DNA of 64,000 nt from JAKACA01 sp052143575 (GTDB taxonomy: Bacteria > Actinomycetota > Acidimicrobiia > Acidimicrobiales > Bog-793). Positions 8,455 through 16,853 of this stretch are shown here, in pieces. How positions within the stretch are numbered: the stretch's first letter is position 1; every line of letters begins with the position of its first letter. The DNA lies in assembly GCA_052143575.1 (NCBI GenBank), contig JBKQSP010000068.1, forward strand, positions 1-64,000. The letters run 5' to 3'. Made by a program: the position numbers and the translations under genes. Under the pieces are notes generated by a model. It saw only the letters and a program-made list of their open reading frames with translations, was not told the DNA's origin and made no database searches.

Positions 8455-9814
8455 CGGGGATGAAGTGCGGACCGGACAATCGCAACAGGTCGTTCGCCGC
8501 CTCCGGGCCGGCCGGCAGCTCGTCGAGGAGTCGGTGCACGAGCGCGTCGGAGCGGCGGTCCGTGCGCGCGGCGGTGAGTCGCAAGGCTGAGCGGCATTCG
8601 GGGATGTCGCCGACGCAGTCGAAGGGTTTCGGGGAGGCGGAGATACCGAGGAGCGTGCGAAAGCGGTCCGCCAGGGCATCGGTGACGAGCGGCTCGTGGC
8701 CGGCGAAGACGGCTTGCAGCTCGGAGCGCTCCATGAACGGCGCCAAGACGAGGTCGACGAAGCAGCACTTGTCGCATTCGCCGCACCAGTGATCGAGCCG
8801 GAGGGCGGGATCGACGTAGAAGGCCCGGTTGCAGCTCCGGAACGCCCGGTGGTACTGCGGAACGGCGGCGAAGCGCTGCGCCACCCACAGCTCGGAAGCA
8901 GGTCGCAGGAGGGAGAAGTACTCGACGGGGACGCCGTGGCGGGCGAGGGCTGCACGGAGGGCGGCTTCGAAGGCGAGGCCCTTCGACCACTGGTGGTTGA
9001 CGACCCGGTCGCCCAGCACGACGGTGGCGGCGGAGGCGGAGGCCTCGTTGGACATGACCACGGCATGGCGCCCGTGCAGAAGGGCGGCCAGCACGGCGAT
9101 CGCCGAGATCATGCCCGTGACGGGCACGTGCCCGTTGAGGTAGCCGAGCTGGCGGGAGCGAAGGATGCGAGCGTCCAGCTCACGCTCGGCTCGGAGGATG
9201 GTGAGACCGGTGACGGCCGCCGGCGCCTCCACGGCGGCGTAGCGATCGCCGGCCTTGCTGACGACGAACAACGCCGTGTTCTCGTCGCCGGCACGCCGGC
9301 GGACGAGCTCGGTCGTCACGATGGAGTCGATGCCGCCCCCGAAGGGGACAAGCGGACGGAGCCTCTCGGCGTTCCCGTCGCGGGCGGCGCCCGCTACGTC
9401 TGCGGCGGCGCTCGATGGCACCTCCCCGGCGGTCGGGAGGAACTCGAGCCCGGAGAGGTCGAGGCCGTTGCGGTAGGCGAACTCCCCAAGGCCGTCCAGG
9501 TAATACTGGCGGAGGAAGTCGACATCGGGCACCGAGAGGGCGAGAGCGCCGAGATCGACAACGGGCGGGGCGCCCGCCTTGTAATAGGAGACGCCGAGAA
9601 GGAGGAAGACGAGACGGGCGACCGCCTCGACACCGGGGCGCTCCCACGCCTCCGCCTCGACGCCAGCGAAGGTGACCCGCTCGACGAACTCCTGCCCGTC
9701 GAGGCGGTAGTGGCAGCGGAGCTGACCGCGCCCGGGATCGGTTTCGAGCTCGCCGTAGGTGAAACGTTGCGCCCGGCCCGGGGGCGCCAACGGTGGCGTC
9801 GCCGCGACGGTCAC
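8423..9814 (-). CDS. murL: MurL, UDP-MurNAc-L-Ala-L-Glu epimerase
   Basis: The 463-residue product shows the features of MurL, which converts the terminal L-Glu of UDP-MurNAc-L-Ala-L-Glu to D-Glu in the cytoplasm. Visible motifs are the PP-loop-like VPFGGGIDSIVTTE, NGHVPVTGMISAIAVLAALL, VVMSNEASAS, VNHQWSKGLAFE, YFSLLRPASEL, and a cysteine cluster WCGECDKCCFV with a later FDCVGDIPE. The likely start is the GTG at 9814, which overlaps the pgeF stop as GTGA; an in-frame ATG at 9856 would add 14 residues inside pgeF. It sits between pgeF and murD2 with overlaps on both sides, which supports a shared role in UDP-MurNAc-dipeptide synthesis. Confidence 0.88.
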   Translation of the reverse strand: MTVAATPPLAPPGRAQRFTYGELETDPGRGQLRCHYRLDGQEFVERVTFAGVEAEAWERPGVEAVARLVFLLLGVSYYKAGAPPVVDLGALALSVPDVDFLRQYYLDGLGEFAYRNGLDLSGLEFLPTAGEVPSSAAADVAGAARDGNAERLRPLVPFGGGIDSIVTTELVRRRAGDENTALFVVSKAGDRYAAVEAPAAVTGLTILRAERELDARILRSRQLGYLNGHVPVTGMISAIAVLAALLHGRHAVVMSNEASASAATVVLGDRVVNHQWSKGLAFEAALRAALARHGVPVEYFSLLRPASELWVAQRFAAVPQYHRAFRSCNRAFYVDPALRLDHWCGECDKCCFVDLVLAPFMERSELQAVFAGHEPLVTDALADRFRTLLGISASPKPFDCVGDIPECRSALRLTAARTDRRSDALVHRLLDELPAGPEAANDLLRLSGPHFIPDAYAPDDLLV

Positions 9815-10653
9815 GGGCGAGGGTGCAAGCGCACGAGCAGGGAGTTGCGCCCGCACGGCCGCTCGGCTCGGTGGCTGAAGAAGGGACCGTCGCCTCCGGT
9901 CGGGATCTCGGCGATGGCGATGCGTTCCGGCCGCAGTCCGGCCTCGACGAGGATGCGGCGGTTCGCCTCCCAGAGGTCGAACAGGTAGGTGGACGAGCCG
10001 GCGTCCCCGTCACTTCGAAGGACGTCGTCGGCCTCGCCGGCGAAGCACTCGAGGGCCGCCTCCATGACCTCGGGGCCGACCTGGTAGCGCTCCGGGTCGA
10101 CGGCCGGACCGATGGCGGCGACGAGGTCGTCAGTGGAGGCCCCGAGCTCCACCATGGCGCCGACGGCGGCCGCCGCCACGCGCAGCACCGTCCCGCGCCA
10201 GCCCGAGTGGACGGCGCCGGCAACGTGAGCGCGCGGCGCATAGAGGGCGATCGGCACACAGTCGGCCACCATCATGGCGAGCACAGGCCCGGGCTCGCTC
10301 GTCACGACGGCGTCGATGCCGGGGAGCGCCGTGGCCAGCGACGTCGCCCCGCGACCGCCGTCGGAAGCCGTCACGGCCATCACGTCACGCCCGTGCGTCT
10401 GGTTGCAGAAGACGAGGTCGTCGAGCCCGGCACCGATGAGTCGGGCGGCCCGACGCCGGTTCTCGATCACGAGCTCGTCGTCGTCCCCGACGTGCAGACC
10501 GAGGTTGAGGCTCCCGTAGGGGCCACTGGAGACACCGCCGTGACGGGTCGTCATGACGACGTCGACCTCGAGGTCGTCGAAGACCGTCCAGGTCATGAAA
10601 TCGGTGCCGTCCGTGGCGCGCCAGGAGACGGAGTCAACGGACAGCGGTTGCAC
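9811..10653 (-). CDS. pgeF: PgeF/YfiH family (laccase-domain) peptidoglycan editing factor
   Basis: The 280-residue protein belongs to the YfiH/DUF152 laccase-domain family. Zinc-site motifs are CNQTHGRDV, VADCVPIAL and AGAVHSGWRGTV, giving the expected His/Cys/His ligands, followed by AAIGPAVDPERYQVGPEV. Members act on purine nucleosides in vitro, and E. coli PgeF removes L-Ser wrongly attached to UDP-MurNAc. Its position directly upstream of murL and murD2, with a 4 bp overlap, favours a precursor-editing role here; this is inference from context. The start codon is GTG at 10653, 33 bp after the MBL-hydrolase stop. Confidence 0.88.
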   Translation of the reverse strand: MQPLSVDSVSWRATDGTDFMTWTVFDDLEVDVVMTTRHGGVSSGPYGSLNLGLHVGDDDELVIENRRRAARLIGAGLDDLVFCNQTHGRDVMAVTASDGGRGATSLATALPGIDAVVTSEPGPVLAMMVADCVPIALYAPRAHVAGAVHSGWRGTVLRVAAAAVGAMVELGASTDDLVAAIGPAVDPERYQVGPEVMEAALECFAGEADDVLRSDGDAGSSTYLFDLWEANRRILVEAGLRPERIAIAEIPTGGDGPFFSHRAERPCGRNSLLVRLHPRP

Positions 10654-10686
10654 GGAGATGCAGGTTACCGGCCTAGGGATGGACGC

Positions 10687-11568
10687 TCACTGCGTCGTCC
10701 AGCGTGCCGTGATGTCATCGCCGTCGTCGGAGGTGGCGAGGCCCTCCTCGCCGAGCTTGCGCAAGTGCGCCCACACCGAGAAGCGGGCGATCGGGTGGAG
10801 CGACGCAGGTACGTCGGTGTAGACGTCGGAGACGATGTCCTCGATGCGGGCCCCGCCGCGAGCTCGCAGAGATGTCACGATGGCGTCCTCGCGCGCCCGC
10901 CGGTGCTGCAGGTACCCCTCGATCACGAGGCGAGGCGCCGGCATGAGGGCACCGTGGCCGGGGGCGATGACCGTGATCGCAGGGTCGAGAACGAGGAGCC
11001 GCTCGAGAGAGGCGAAGTAGGCCGTCATGTCGCCGTCCGGCGGAGCGATGACGACGGTCGACCCGCTCATGACGTGGTCGCCGGAGAACAGGACACGGAC
11101 ACCGCGGCCGCCCTCGCCGCTGACGGTGGCGAGATAACAGAGGTGGTTGGAGGCGTGTCCCGGCGTGTGCACGGCGCGCAGCGGCACGTCGCCGGCGCCG
11201 ACCTCGCTGTCATCGCCGAGCGTGTCGTCGGGCAGAAAGCCGTCGCGGGGCCCGTAGCCGAGTACACGAGCACCGGTGAGCCCGGCGAGGGCGGCGGCGC
11301 CCGGGGCGTGGTCAGGGTGGGTGTGCGTCACGACGATGGCACGCAGGCGACCAGCGGCCGCCGCCGCGACTGCCTGCAGGTGGCCCTCGTCGTCGGGACC
11401 GGGATCGATGGCGACGAGAGCATCGTGTCCAACGAGATAGGTGTTGGTTCCCGGCCCGGTCATCACCGAGGGGTTCGGTGCCGTCAAGCGAGTGACACCC
11501 GACAAGACAGCCACCGGAACGCCCACGACGGGGGCGTCGAGCACGGGGTCTTTCGAGGTTTCAGGCAC
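10687..11568 (-). CDS. MBL-fold metallohydrolase (LACTB2-like)
   Basis: The 293-residue protein is a metallo-beta-lactamase-fold hydrolase. It carries the binuclear zinc motif VVTHTHPDHAPGA, the later histidine in VHTPGHASNHLCY, the bridging Asp in LFSGDHVMSG and an APGHG motif. A C-terminal winged-helix-like segment contains SVWAHLRKLGEEGLA, as in LACTB2 and its bacterial relatives, some of which are RNases; the substrate is not known. The start is taken as GTG 11568, which overlaps the Nudix stop by 8 bp; ATG codons further upstream would lie deep inside the Nudix gene. The homologue in M. tuberculosis (Rv3677c) sits in a similar neighbourhood. Confidence 0.88.
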   Translation of the reverse strand: MPETSKDPVLDAPVVGVPVAVLSGVTRLTAPNPSVMTGPGTNTYLVGHDALVAIDPGPDDEGHLQAVAAAAAGRLRAIVVTHTHPDHAPGAAALAGLTGARVLGYGPRDGFLPDDTLGDDSEVGAGDVPLRAVHTPGHASNHLCYLATVSGEGGRGVRVLFSGDHVMSGSTVVIAPPDGDMTAYFASLERLLVLDPAITVIAPGHGALMPAPRLVIEGYLQHRRAREDAIVTSLRARGGARIEDIVSDVYTDVPASLHPIARFSVWAHLRKLGEEGLATSDDGDDITARWTTQ

Positions 11569-12484
11569 CGCTCGGGTCCGCCGGAGCCTCGCCGGCATCG
11601 TCGCCTCTGGAGCCCTCGGGCGATCGGGAGGCGAACGGTTGCGGCCGGTCCGGGAACGGCACGCCCGGAGGCAGGCCGGTGGCGTCCTCGTAGCCATCGT
11701 CACCGGGCAGCACGATGCGCACGCCTTCGCCTTCGACGGTGATCCGGGGAAGGATCGCCCGCACCGCCGCCGCCGCTGCGGCCGTCATGAGATCGGCGGT
11801 GCGCTGGAAGCGACCGATTGCCTCCAGGTTCTTCATCGTGGGGAACATGAGGTCGAGCTCGCCGGCACGATGGCGTGCGAGGGCTGCCGCCGGCTCGATC
11901 CACGTGCTCGCCACGACCTCGGAGTCGTCGTGGAGCGCTTCCTGGCCCTCGGGCACGACCCCAACGAAGAACCGTGTGTCGTAGCGCCTCGGTGCCCCCT
12001 CCGGCGTGATCCAGTGGCTGAAGTAGGCGACCCGATCGAGGTCGAGCGAGAGGTGTTCCGCCGCGCAGATCTCGCCGAGGTGCACCTCGCCGGCGTTCAG
12101 ACGCCGCCGGTGCTCCACGAAGCGGCCGGCGACCTCCGGGTCCTGGAACGACAGCGGCTCGCCACCCGTCACGGCGAGCAGGATGCCCGCCTCCTCGAAG
12201 CACTCCCGTAGGGCCGCCACGAAGAAGCTGCGGCCGCCGGCGTCGATGCCGAGGATGCGGCTCGCTTCGGCGTCGTCGCACCCGGTGCACCAGCGGGCCG
12301 TTTCCGGGCTGCCGTCCTCCGGATCCACGGCGCCACCGGGAAAGAGGTGGGCGCCCGCCACCCAGACCGACTGAGCGTTGCGTCGGAGCATGAGCACCTG
12401 CATTGCCGAGGTGCCCGTGACCCCGACGGCGTCCCGCACGAGCATGATCGTGGCGGCGTCACGCGGGACCAGCGCCGGGCTCAT
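11561..12484 (-). CDS. Nudix hydrolase (NUDT7/8/19-like)
   Basis: The 307-residue protein has the Nudix catalytic helix core RECFEEAG within SFFVAALRECFEEAGILLA, and an upstream VWVAGAHLFPGGAVDPED strand-loop. This arrangement resembles the NUDT19/NUDT7 branch that hydrolyses CoA and acyl-CoA diphosphates, although the specific substrate is inferred. A long helical C-terminal region (about 190-270) includes MFPTMKNLEAIGRF. The ATG at 12484 was chosen because it directly precedes the conserved N-terminus (MSPALVPRDAATIMLVRD). The C-terminal 40 residues are Pro/Asp-rich and probably disordered. Confidence 0.87.
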   Translation of the reverse strand: MSPALVPRDAATIMLVRDAVGVTGTSAMQVLMLRRNAQSVWVAGAHLFPGGAVDPEDGSPETARWCTGCDDAEASRILGIDAGGRSFFVAALRECFEEAGILLAVTGGEPLSFQDPEVAGRFVEHRRRLNAGEVHLGEICAAEHLSLDLDRVAYFSHWITPEGAPRRYDTRFFVGVVPEGQEALHDDSEVVASTWIEPAAALARHRAGELDLMFPTMKNLEAIGRFQRTADLMTAAAAAAVRAILPRITVEGEGVRIVLPGDDGYEDATGLPPGVPFPDRPQPFASRSPEGSRGDDAGEAPADPSGA

Positions 12485-12518
12485 CCCGTCACCGTACCGG
12501 GCGGCGAGCCGCCCGGTC

Positions 12519-13433
12519 TCAGGAAGAGAGGAGCGGCCGGAGGTGCTCGGCGACGAGGCGTCCAAAGGACGCCGGGTCGGCCATCGGCCAGCCGTGGTTG
12601 CCCGTGACGACCGTCCCCTGGCGCCCGACGGCGCTGCACTGGTCGTCGAAGCACGCCTTCGTCACGACGCGATCGCCTTCGGCCCACAGCACCGAGACGG
12701 GAATGCCGAGCGTAGCGATGTGGCGCAGCTCGGCAAGGATGTCCGAATGCCGCGTGAGGTGGGCGACGAGCCCGAGGCTCGGCAGGTGCCAAACGAGGTT
12801 GTGGCCGAGGTCGCGCAGCACCGACGTGGCGGTGGCGGGGAACTCGCTCATGGGGAACTCGTGCACGAGGTGGAGCGCCCAGTCCCAGAGCGGGCGCTCG
12901 GTCAGCAGGCGCTCGCTGTCTTCGTTGCGTGACCAGGTGGCTCCTGTGGCGGCGTCGACGAGCACGAGGGAAGCCACGAGCTCCGGGGCGTCATGGGCGA
13001 GGCGGGCGCTCACGGCGCCCCCGAAGGAGTGACCCACCACGTGCGCCGCCGCGCTCGGCAGATCGTGCACCTCGTGCACCTTCAGCAAGAAGCCCTGCAA
13101 CGACGTGGCGAAGGCCTGCAGGCTGAGACGGCCGAGTGGGAGGTCGGAGCTGCGGCCGAAGCCGGGCAGGTCGGGCATTAGGACGCGGAAGCCGTGGCCG
13201 GCGAGCTCCTGAGCCGCCCGTTTGTAGGAGGTATGGGCGAGACCCCAGCCGTGCACGAGTACGACCGTCGGGCCGGTGTCACCCTCCTCGGTGCTGCCGA
13301 CCACCTCGCCGTAGCTGACGCGCCGCCCGTCCACCCGGCAGGCCCGCTCGCGCAGTCGGAGCGGCTCTTGCACGGCCACACCCAGAGGCAGGATGCGCGT
13401 GACCGCCGGTAAGAGCGGTATCCCCCGAAACAT
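12519..13433 (-). CDS. Alpha/beta-hydrolase fold protein
   Basis: The 304-residue enzyme has a standard alpha/beta-hydrolase core. It shows the oxyanion segment VVLVHGWGLAHTSY, the strand LMPDLPGFGRSSD, the nucleophile elbow GHSFGGAVS, an acidic residue in LWAEGDRVV and the catalytic His in TVVTGNHGWPM. It could be an esterase, lipase or epoxide-type hydrolase; the substrate is unknown. The ATG at 13433 is preferred over an upstream start at 13478. It is the first gene of the compact seven-gene minus-strand operon running to the methyltransferase, with 34 bp before the Nudix gene. Confidence 0.85.
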   Translation of the reverse strand: MFRGIPLLPAVTRILPLGVAVQEPLRLRERACRVDGRRVSYGEVVGSTEEGDTGPTVVLVHGWGLAHTSYKRAAQELAGHGFRVLMPDLPGFGRSSDLPLGRLSLQAFATSLQGFLLKVHEVHDLPSAAAHVVGHSFGGAVSARLAHDAPELVASLVLVDAATGATWSRNEDSERLLTERPLWDWALHLVHEFPMSEFPATATSVLRDLGHNLVWHLPSLGLVAHLTRHSDILAELRHIATLGIPVSVLWAEGDRVVTKACFDDQCSAVGRQGTVVTGNHGWPMADPASFGRLVAEHLRPLLSS

Positions 13434-13562
13434 TGCCGACACATTACTCCCTGCAGGCGAATTGCAACGTGTTACCAAAACCCATGTGAGCTGGGATGAC
13501 GGCGCGAGACGGGACGCGGTGATGCCAGTTGGACTGACGGGGTCACTACGAGCGGGGGTTTC

Positions 13563-13841
13563 TCAGGCGAGGTGCGAGAGCGGTGCCATGCGATCGAGGA
13601 GCTGCTTACGTTCGGCTTCGTTCAGGCCACCCCAGATGCCGTGCGGCTCACGGATCCTGATGGCGTACTCGAGGCAATCCGGCCGCACTCCGCACGAGCG
13701 GCAGATCCCTTTGGCGGAGCGCTCGCGGATGAGGCGCTCTTCCTTGCGCTCGACGTGCGACGGCGGAAAAAAGACGACGGCATGGGGACCACGGCAGGCG
13801 GCCCGCGCTTGCCACAACTCTTCACCCCGATTGGCGACCAC
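13563..13841 (-). CDS. WhiB-family iron-sulfur transcription factor
   Basis: The 92-residue protein has the four cluster-binding cysteines of WhiB proteins at positions 16, 47, 50 and 56 (C-x29-C-x2-C-x5-C) and the GIWGG turn in PHGIWGGLNEAERK. WhiB proteins carry a 4Fe-4S cluster, respond to redox or NO and bind sigma factor. The C-terminal tail (LLDRMAPLSHLA) is short and lacks the strongly basic AT-hook-like end seen in many members. The gene is divergent from the two Get3-like ATPase genes across about 200 bp, an arrangement resembling whiB4 beside Rv3679-Rv3680 in M. tuberculosis. Confidence 0.93.
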   Translation of the reverse strand: MVANRGEELWQARAACRGPHAVVFFPPSHVERKEERLIRERSAKGICRSCGVRPDCLEYAIRIREPHGIWGGLNEAERKQLLDRMAPLSHLA

Positions 13842-14041
13842 TGCCCCTCCTACATTTCGGCCCGCGATTCTGGAACTTCCCCGGACCGGTCCTGCGCGCT
13901 CGCGCGCCCAAAGAACCGGCTCAGCCCCTTGCCCCCAGGCTGCCGGAGCTACCGCTGCGGACTTGTTGCCAGGCCCACTGACGGCACCCTACCTGGCGAC
14001 CTCTCGGGAAACAAGAGGTGAACTTCAGGAGATCGCCGGTA

Positions 14042-15136
14042 GTGTCCCCGCCGATGGAGCGGGCACAGTTCTGCCGCCAGAGCAGGGTTCTCGTCGTCGG
14101 CGGCAAAGGCGGCGTCGGCAAGACGACGGTGACTGCCGCCTTGGCTCGCATGGCGGCCGACGCCGGCCTCAACGTGCTCGTCGTCGGCCTCGACGACGCC
14201 GGAGCCCTGCCTGTGCTTTTCGGGGCGGACGTCACCTTCGGCTACGAGGAGGTGCTCCTCTACGACGGCGAAACTGGGCAGGTGCACGGACGAGTCGTGA
14301 CGCCGGACGACGCCCTGCTCGAGTACCTCATGGACCACGGGCTGCGTCGGGTGGCCAAGCGGCTCGTGTCGACTGGCGTCCTCGACGTCGTGTCGACGGC
14401 GATCCCGGGCATCCGCGAGATCCTCGTCCTCGGGAAGGTAAAGCAACTCGAGCGGTCGGGCGTTCCTGACCTGCTACTGCTCGACGCCCCCGCCACCGGT
14501 CACGCCGTGCGCTTCCTCACGAGCGCCAACGGGCTCATGGACGCTGCTCGCGGCGGCCCGCTGCGCACGCAGGCGGCCGAGGTCGTCGAGATGCTGCACG
14601 ACCCCACCCGGCTGCAAGTCCTGCTCGTCACCGTGCCCGAGGAGACGCCGGTGAACGAGCTCATCGAAACGGCCTTCCGTCTCGAGGACGAGGTCGGTGT
14701 CATGCTCGGGCCCGTCGTCGTCAATGCCTGCTACCTGCCGGTGAGCGGTGTCGGAGCGAGCTGGCTGGCGGATCCGGACGCCCTCGTGGCCGCTTCGGGG
14801 GTGGCGCCGATGGAGGCGGGGGAGGCGGGCGCCATGAGGAGGGCGGCGGGGTTTCGTGCGGGGCGGGAAGCCGTCCAGTCTGAGCAGATCGACCGCCTGA
14901 ACGCCGAGCTGCCACTTCCCCAGCTACGCCTTCCCTACCTGTTCAGCGATGACATCGGCCCGGCCCAGGTGGCCGAGCTGGCGGAGGCGATCGGGCTGGC
15001 GATCGAAGCGCTCGACGAACGCCAGTTGCAGGCCATGCTGGCGGCTGCCGAGGCGTCACCGCTTGCCTCCGGGCCGCCGCCATCTCCATCGGGCAGCGAA
15101 GGGCCGGCACCGCCAGAGGCGGCGGCACCGTCGTGA
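14042..15136 (+). CDS. ArsA/Get3-like anion-transporting ATPase family, first of a tandem pair
   Basis: The 364-residue protein has the deviant P-loop VVGGKGGVGKTTVTAALA near its N-terminus and the switch II segment LLLLDAPATGHAVRFLTSA, both typical of the ArsA/Get3 group. The signature aspartate follows in VVGLDDAGALPVLFG. The GTG at 14042 has AGGAG about 10 nt upstream; a longer GTG start at 14018 and an ATG at 14054 are also possible. The C-terminal 30 residues are Pro/Ser/Ala-rich. The stop overlaps the GTG of the second ATPase (GTGA), so the two proteins are probably made in equal amounts and may heterodimerise, as proposed for mycobacterial BagA/BagB. Confidence 0.88.
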   Translation: MSPPMERAQFCRQSRVLVVGGKGGVGKTTVTAALARMAADAGLNVLVVGLDDAGALPVLFGADVTFGYEEVLLYDGETGQVHGRVVTPDDALLEYLMDHGLRRVAKRLVSTGVLDVVSTAIPGIREILVLGKVKQLERSGVPDLLLLDAPATGHAVRFLTSANGLMDAARGGPLRTQAAEVVEMLHDPTRLQVLLVTVPEETPVNELIETAFRLEDEVGVMLGPVVVNACYLPVSGVGASWLADPDALVAASGVAPMEAGEAGAMRRAAGFRAGREAVQSEQIDRLNAELPLPQLRLPYLFSDDIGPAQVAELAEAIGLAIEALDERQLQAMLAAAEASPLASGPPPSPSGSEGPAPPEAAAPS

Positions 15137-16269
15137 GCACCGGTTCCGACCTCGGACCTCTCCTGCGGGAGCGCTCGATCATCATCTGCTGCGGATCCGG
15201 GGGGGCCGGCAAGACGACGACGTCTGCCGCCGTCGCTCTCGCCGGTGCCCTCGCCGGTCGCAAGGCCTGCGTCGTGACGATCGATCCCGCCCGACGCCTC
15301 GCCGATGCGCTCGGCATCGGCGCCCTCACCAACGAGCCGAAGCGCATCGAAGGCCCGTGGCCGGGCGAGCTGTCGGCCGTCATGCTCGACGCCAAGCGAA
15401 CCTTCGACGACCTCGTGGAGCGGTACTCAGCCGATCAGGAGCAAGCCGAGCGCATCTTGAGCAACCGTCTCTACCGCAACCTCACATCTGCCCTGTCGGG
15501 CACCCAGGAGTACATGGCTGCGGAGAAGCTGTACGAGCTGAACGCTTCCGGCGATTTCGACCTGGTCGTCGTCGACACGCCGCCCACGCGCAACGCCCTC
15601 GACTTCCTCGATGCGCCGGGCAGGCTGACGAGGTTCTTGGAGAACCGGGTGTTTCGTCTCCTGCTCATGCCGACGCGAGCGTCGTTGAGAGCCTTGACGA
15701 TGGCGACCCAGGCGCTGCTCCGCACGATCTCGAAGGTGGCCGGATCCGAGATCGTGGAAGATGCCATGGCGTTCTTCCGGGCCTTCGACGGGATGGAGGA
15801 GGGCTTCCGGGATCGCGCCCGTGGCGTCGAGGCGCTCCTCGCCGATCCGGGAACGGCCTTCGTGCTGGTGGCGGCACCGCGGCGTGACTCGGTGGCGGAG
15901 GCGAAGTTCTTCGCCGACCGGTTGGCGAAGGCGCATCAGCCTGTGGCGGCGCTCGTCGTCAACCGCCTGCACCCCGACTTCCGTGCTGGAGAGGCCGGGT
16001 TGGACGTCAGCAGCGCCTCCGCCGGAGAACCGGCTGCGGCAGCTCTCAGCGCCGACACCGCAGCCGAGGCACTCGCCGGCATGCGCAAGAACCTCACCGA
16101 TCTGCAGGGTCTGGCGGACCAGGAGCGGGGCTACGTGGCGACGCTCGAGTCAAGGATCGAGGGCGCCGTCGTGAAGGTGCCCTACCTGTCGAAGGACGTC
16201 CACGACCTCGACGGGCTTGCCCTCGTGGCCGAATGTCTCACCGGACAGGTACTCTCCGATCGTGCCTGA
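15133..16269 (+). CDS. ArsA/Get3-like anion-transporting ATPase family, second of a tandem pair
   Basis: The 378-residue protein is a second ArsA/Get3-type ATPase. Its P-loop is CCGSGGAGKTTTSAAVALAG, the A-loop Asp lies in VVTIDPARRLADALG, and switch II is LVVVDTPPTRNALDFLDAPG. The P-loop has SGGAGK in place of the KGGVGK of its upstream partner, so the two are not recent duplicates. A mobile helical region with MPTRASLRALTMATQALL could be the client-binding part. It starts inside the stop of the first ATPase and ends with an 8 bp overlap with a receiver-domain gene. Confidence 0.88.
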   Translation: MSTGSDLGPLLRERSIIICCGSGGAGKTTTSAAVALAGALAGRKACVVTIDPARRLADALGIGALTNEPKRIEGPWPGELSAVMLDAKRTFDDLVERYSADQEQAERILSNRLYRNLTSALSGTQEYMAAEKLYELNASGDFDLVVVDTPPTRNALDFLDAPGRLTRFLENRVFRLLLMPTRASLRALTMATQALLRTISKVAGSEIVEDAMAFFRAFDGMEEGFRDRARGVEALLADPGTAFVLVAAPRRDSVAEAKFFADRLAKAHQPVAALVVNRLHPDFRAGEAGLDVSSASAGEPAAAALSADTAAEALAGMRKNLTDLQGLADQERGYVATLESRIEGAVVKVPYLSKDVHDLDGLALVAECLTGQVLSDRA

Positions 16270-16681
16270 CATCCTCATCGTGGCCGACGCTGCCACGGTC
16301 CTCGCCGAAGTCCGCTCCGCCCTCGAGGACGACGACACGGACATCCGCGAGGTGCGGTCCGGCGCTGCCGTCCGCGATGAGGTCGAGGCGGAGCCGCCCG
16401 ACCTGCTCATCACGGATCTGCAGGTGGGCAGCATGGGCGGCGCAGCCATCTGTTACGACTTGCGGCTGGAGGAGTCGGGGGACCGGCAGTACCACGTGCC
16501 GGTACTGATCCTTCTCGACCGGAGAGCCGACGTCTTCATCGCCAAGCATTCGGGTGCCGAGGGATGGCTCGTGAAGCCGCTCGATCCGCTCCGCCTCCGC
16601 AAAGCAGCCGCCACCCTGCTCGAGGGTGGGACGTACCACGACGAGTCCTACAAACCGGTGTCGCTCGCCTCGGAGGCCTGA
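16262..16681 (+). CDS. Stand-alone response-regulator receiver domain, atypical
   Basis: This 139-residue protein is a single CheY-like receiver without an output domain. The phospho-acceptor Asp lies in DLLITDLQVGSMGG and the conserved Lys in GWLVKPLDPLRL. The acidic pocket has only one Asp (ILIVADAATV), and the switch Thr/Ser after beta-4 is replaced (PVLILLDRRAD), so phosphorylation may be weak or absent. The GTG start overlaps the stop of the second Get3-like ATPase by 8 bp, so it is translated with that pair and may regulate it. The C-terminal 20 residues are unrelated to known output domains. Confidence 0.8.
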   Translation: MPDILIVADAATVLAEVRSALEDDDTDIREVRSGAAVRDEVEAEPPDLLITDLQVGSMGGAAICYDLRLEESGDRQYHVPVLILLDRRADVFIAKHSGAEGWLVKPLDPLRLRKAAATLLEGGTYHDESYKPVSLASEA

Positions 16682-16778
16682 GGATCCGGTCGGGACGGTG
16701 CTGCCGGGCTTACGGCCGGGGCGCCGAGCGGTTGCGCGCTGACTACGATGGGGACCGGCGGGGCTGACCTCCCGCCAC

Positions 16779-16853
16779 CGGGAAGTAGCGCAGCTTGGTT
16801 AGCGCGCAGCGTTCGGGACGCTGAGGTCGCGGGTTCGAATCCCGCCTTCCCGA
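16779..16853 (+). tRNA. tRNA-Pro, anticodon CGG
   Basis: A complete cloverleaf of 75 nt can be folded. The acceptor stem is CGGGAAG/CTTCCCG, the D stem GCGC/GCGC, the anticodon stem CAGCG/CGCTG with loop TTCGGGA, and the T arm GCGGG-TTCGAAT-CCCGC. The anticodon is CGG, reading CCG codons. The CCA end is not encoded. The 3' end is duplicated just downstream. Confidence 0.95.

Noticed and set aside
9793..11742. Long 649-codon plus-strand open frame
   Set aside because: It is antisense to pgeF and the MBL hydrolase, which have full family motifs on the minus strand.
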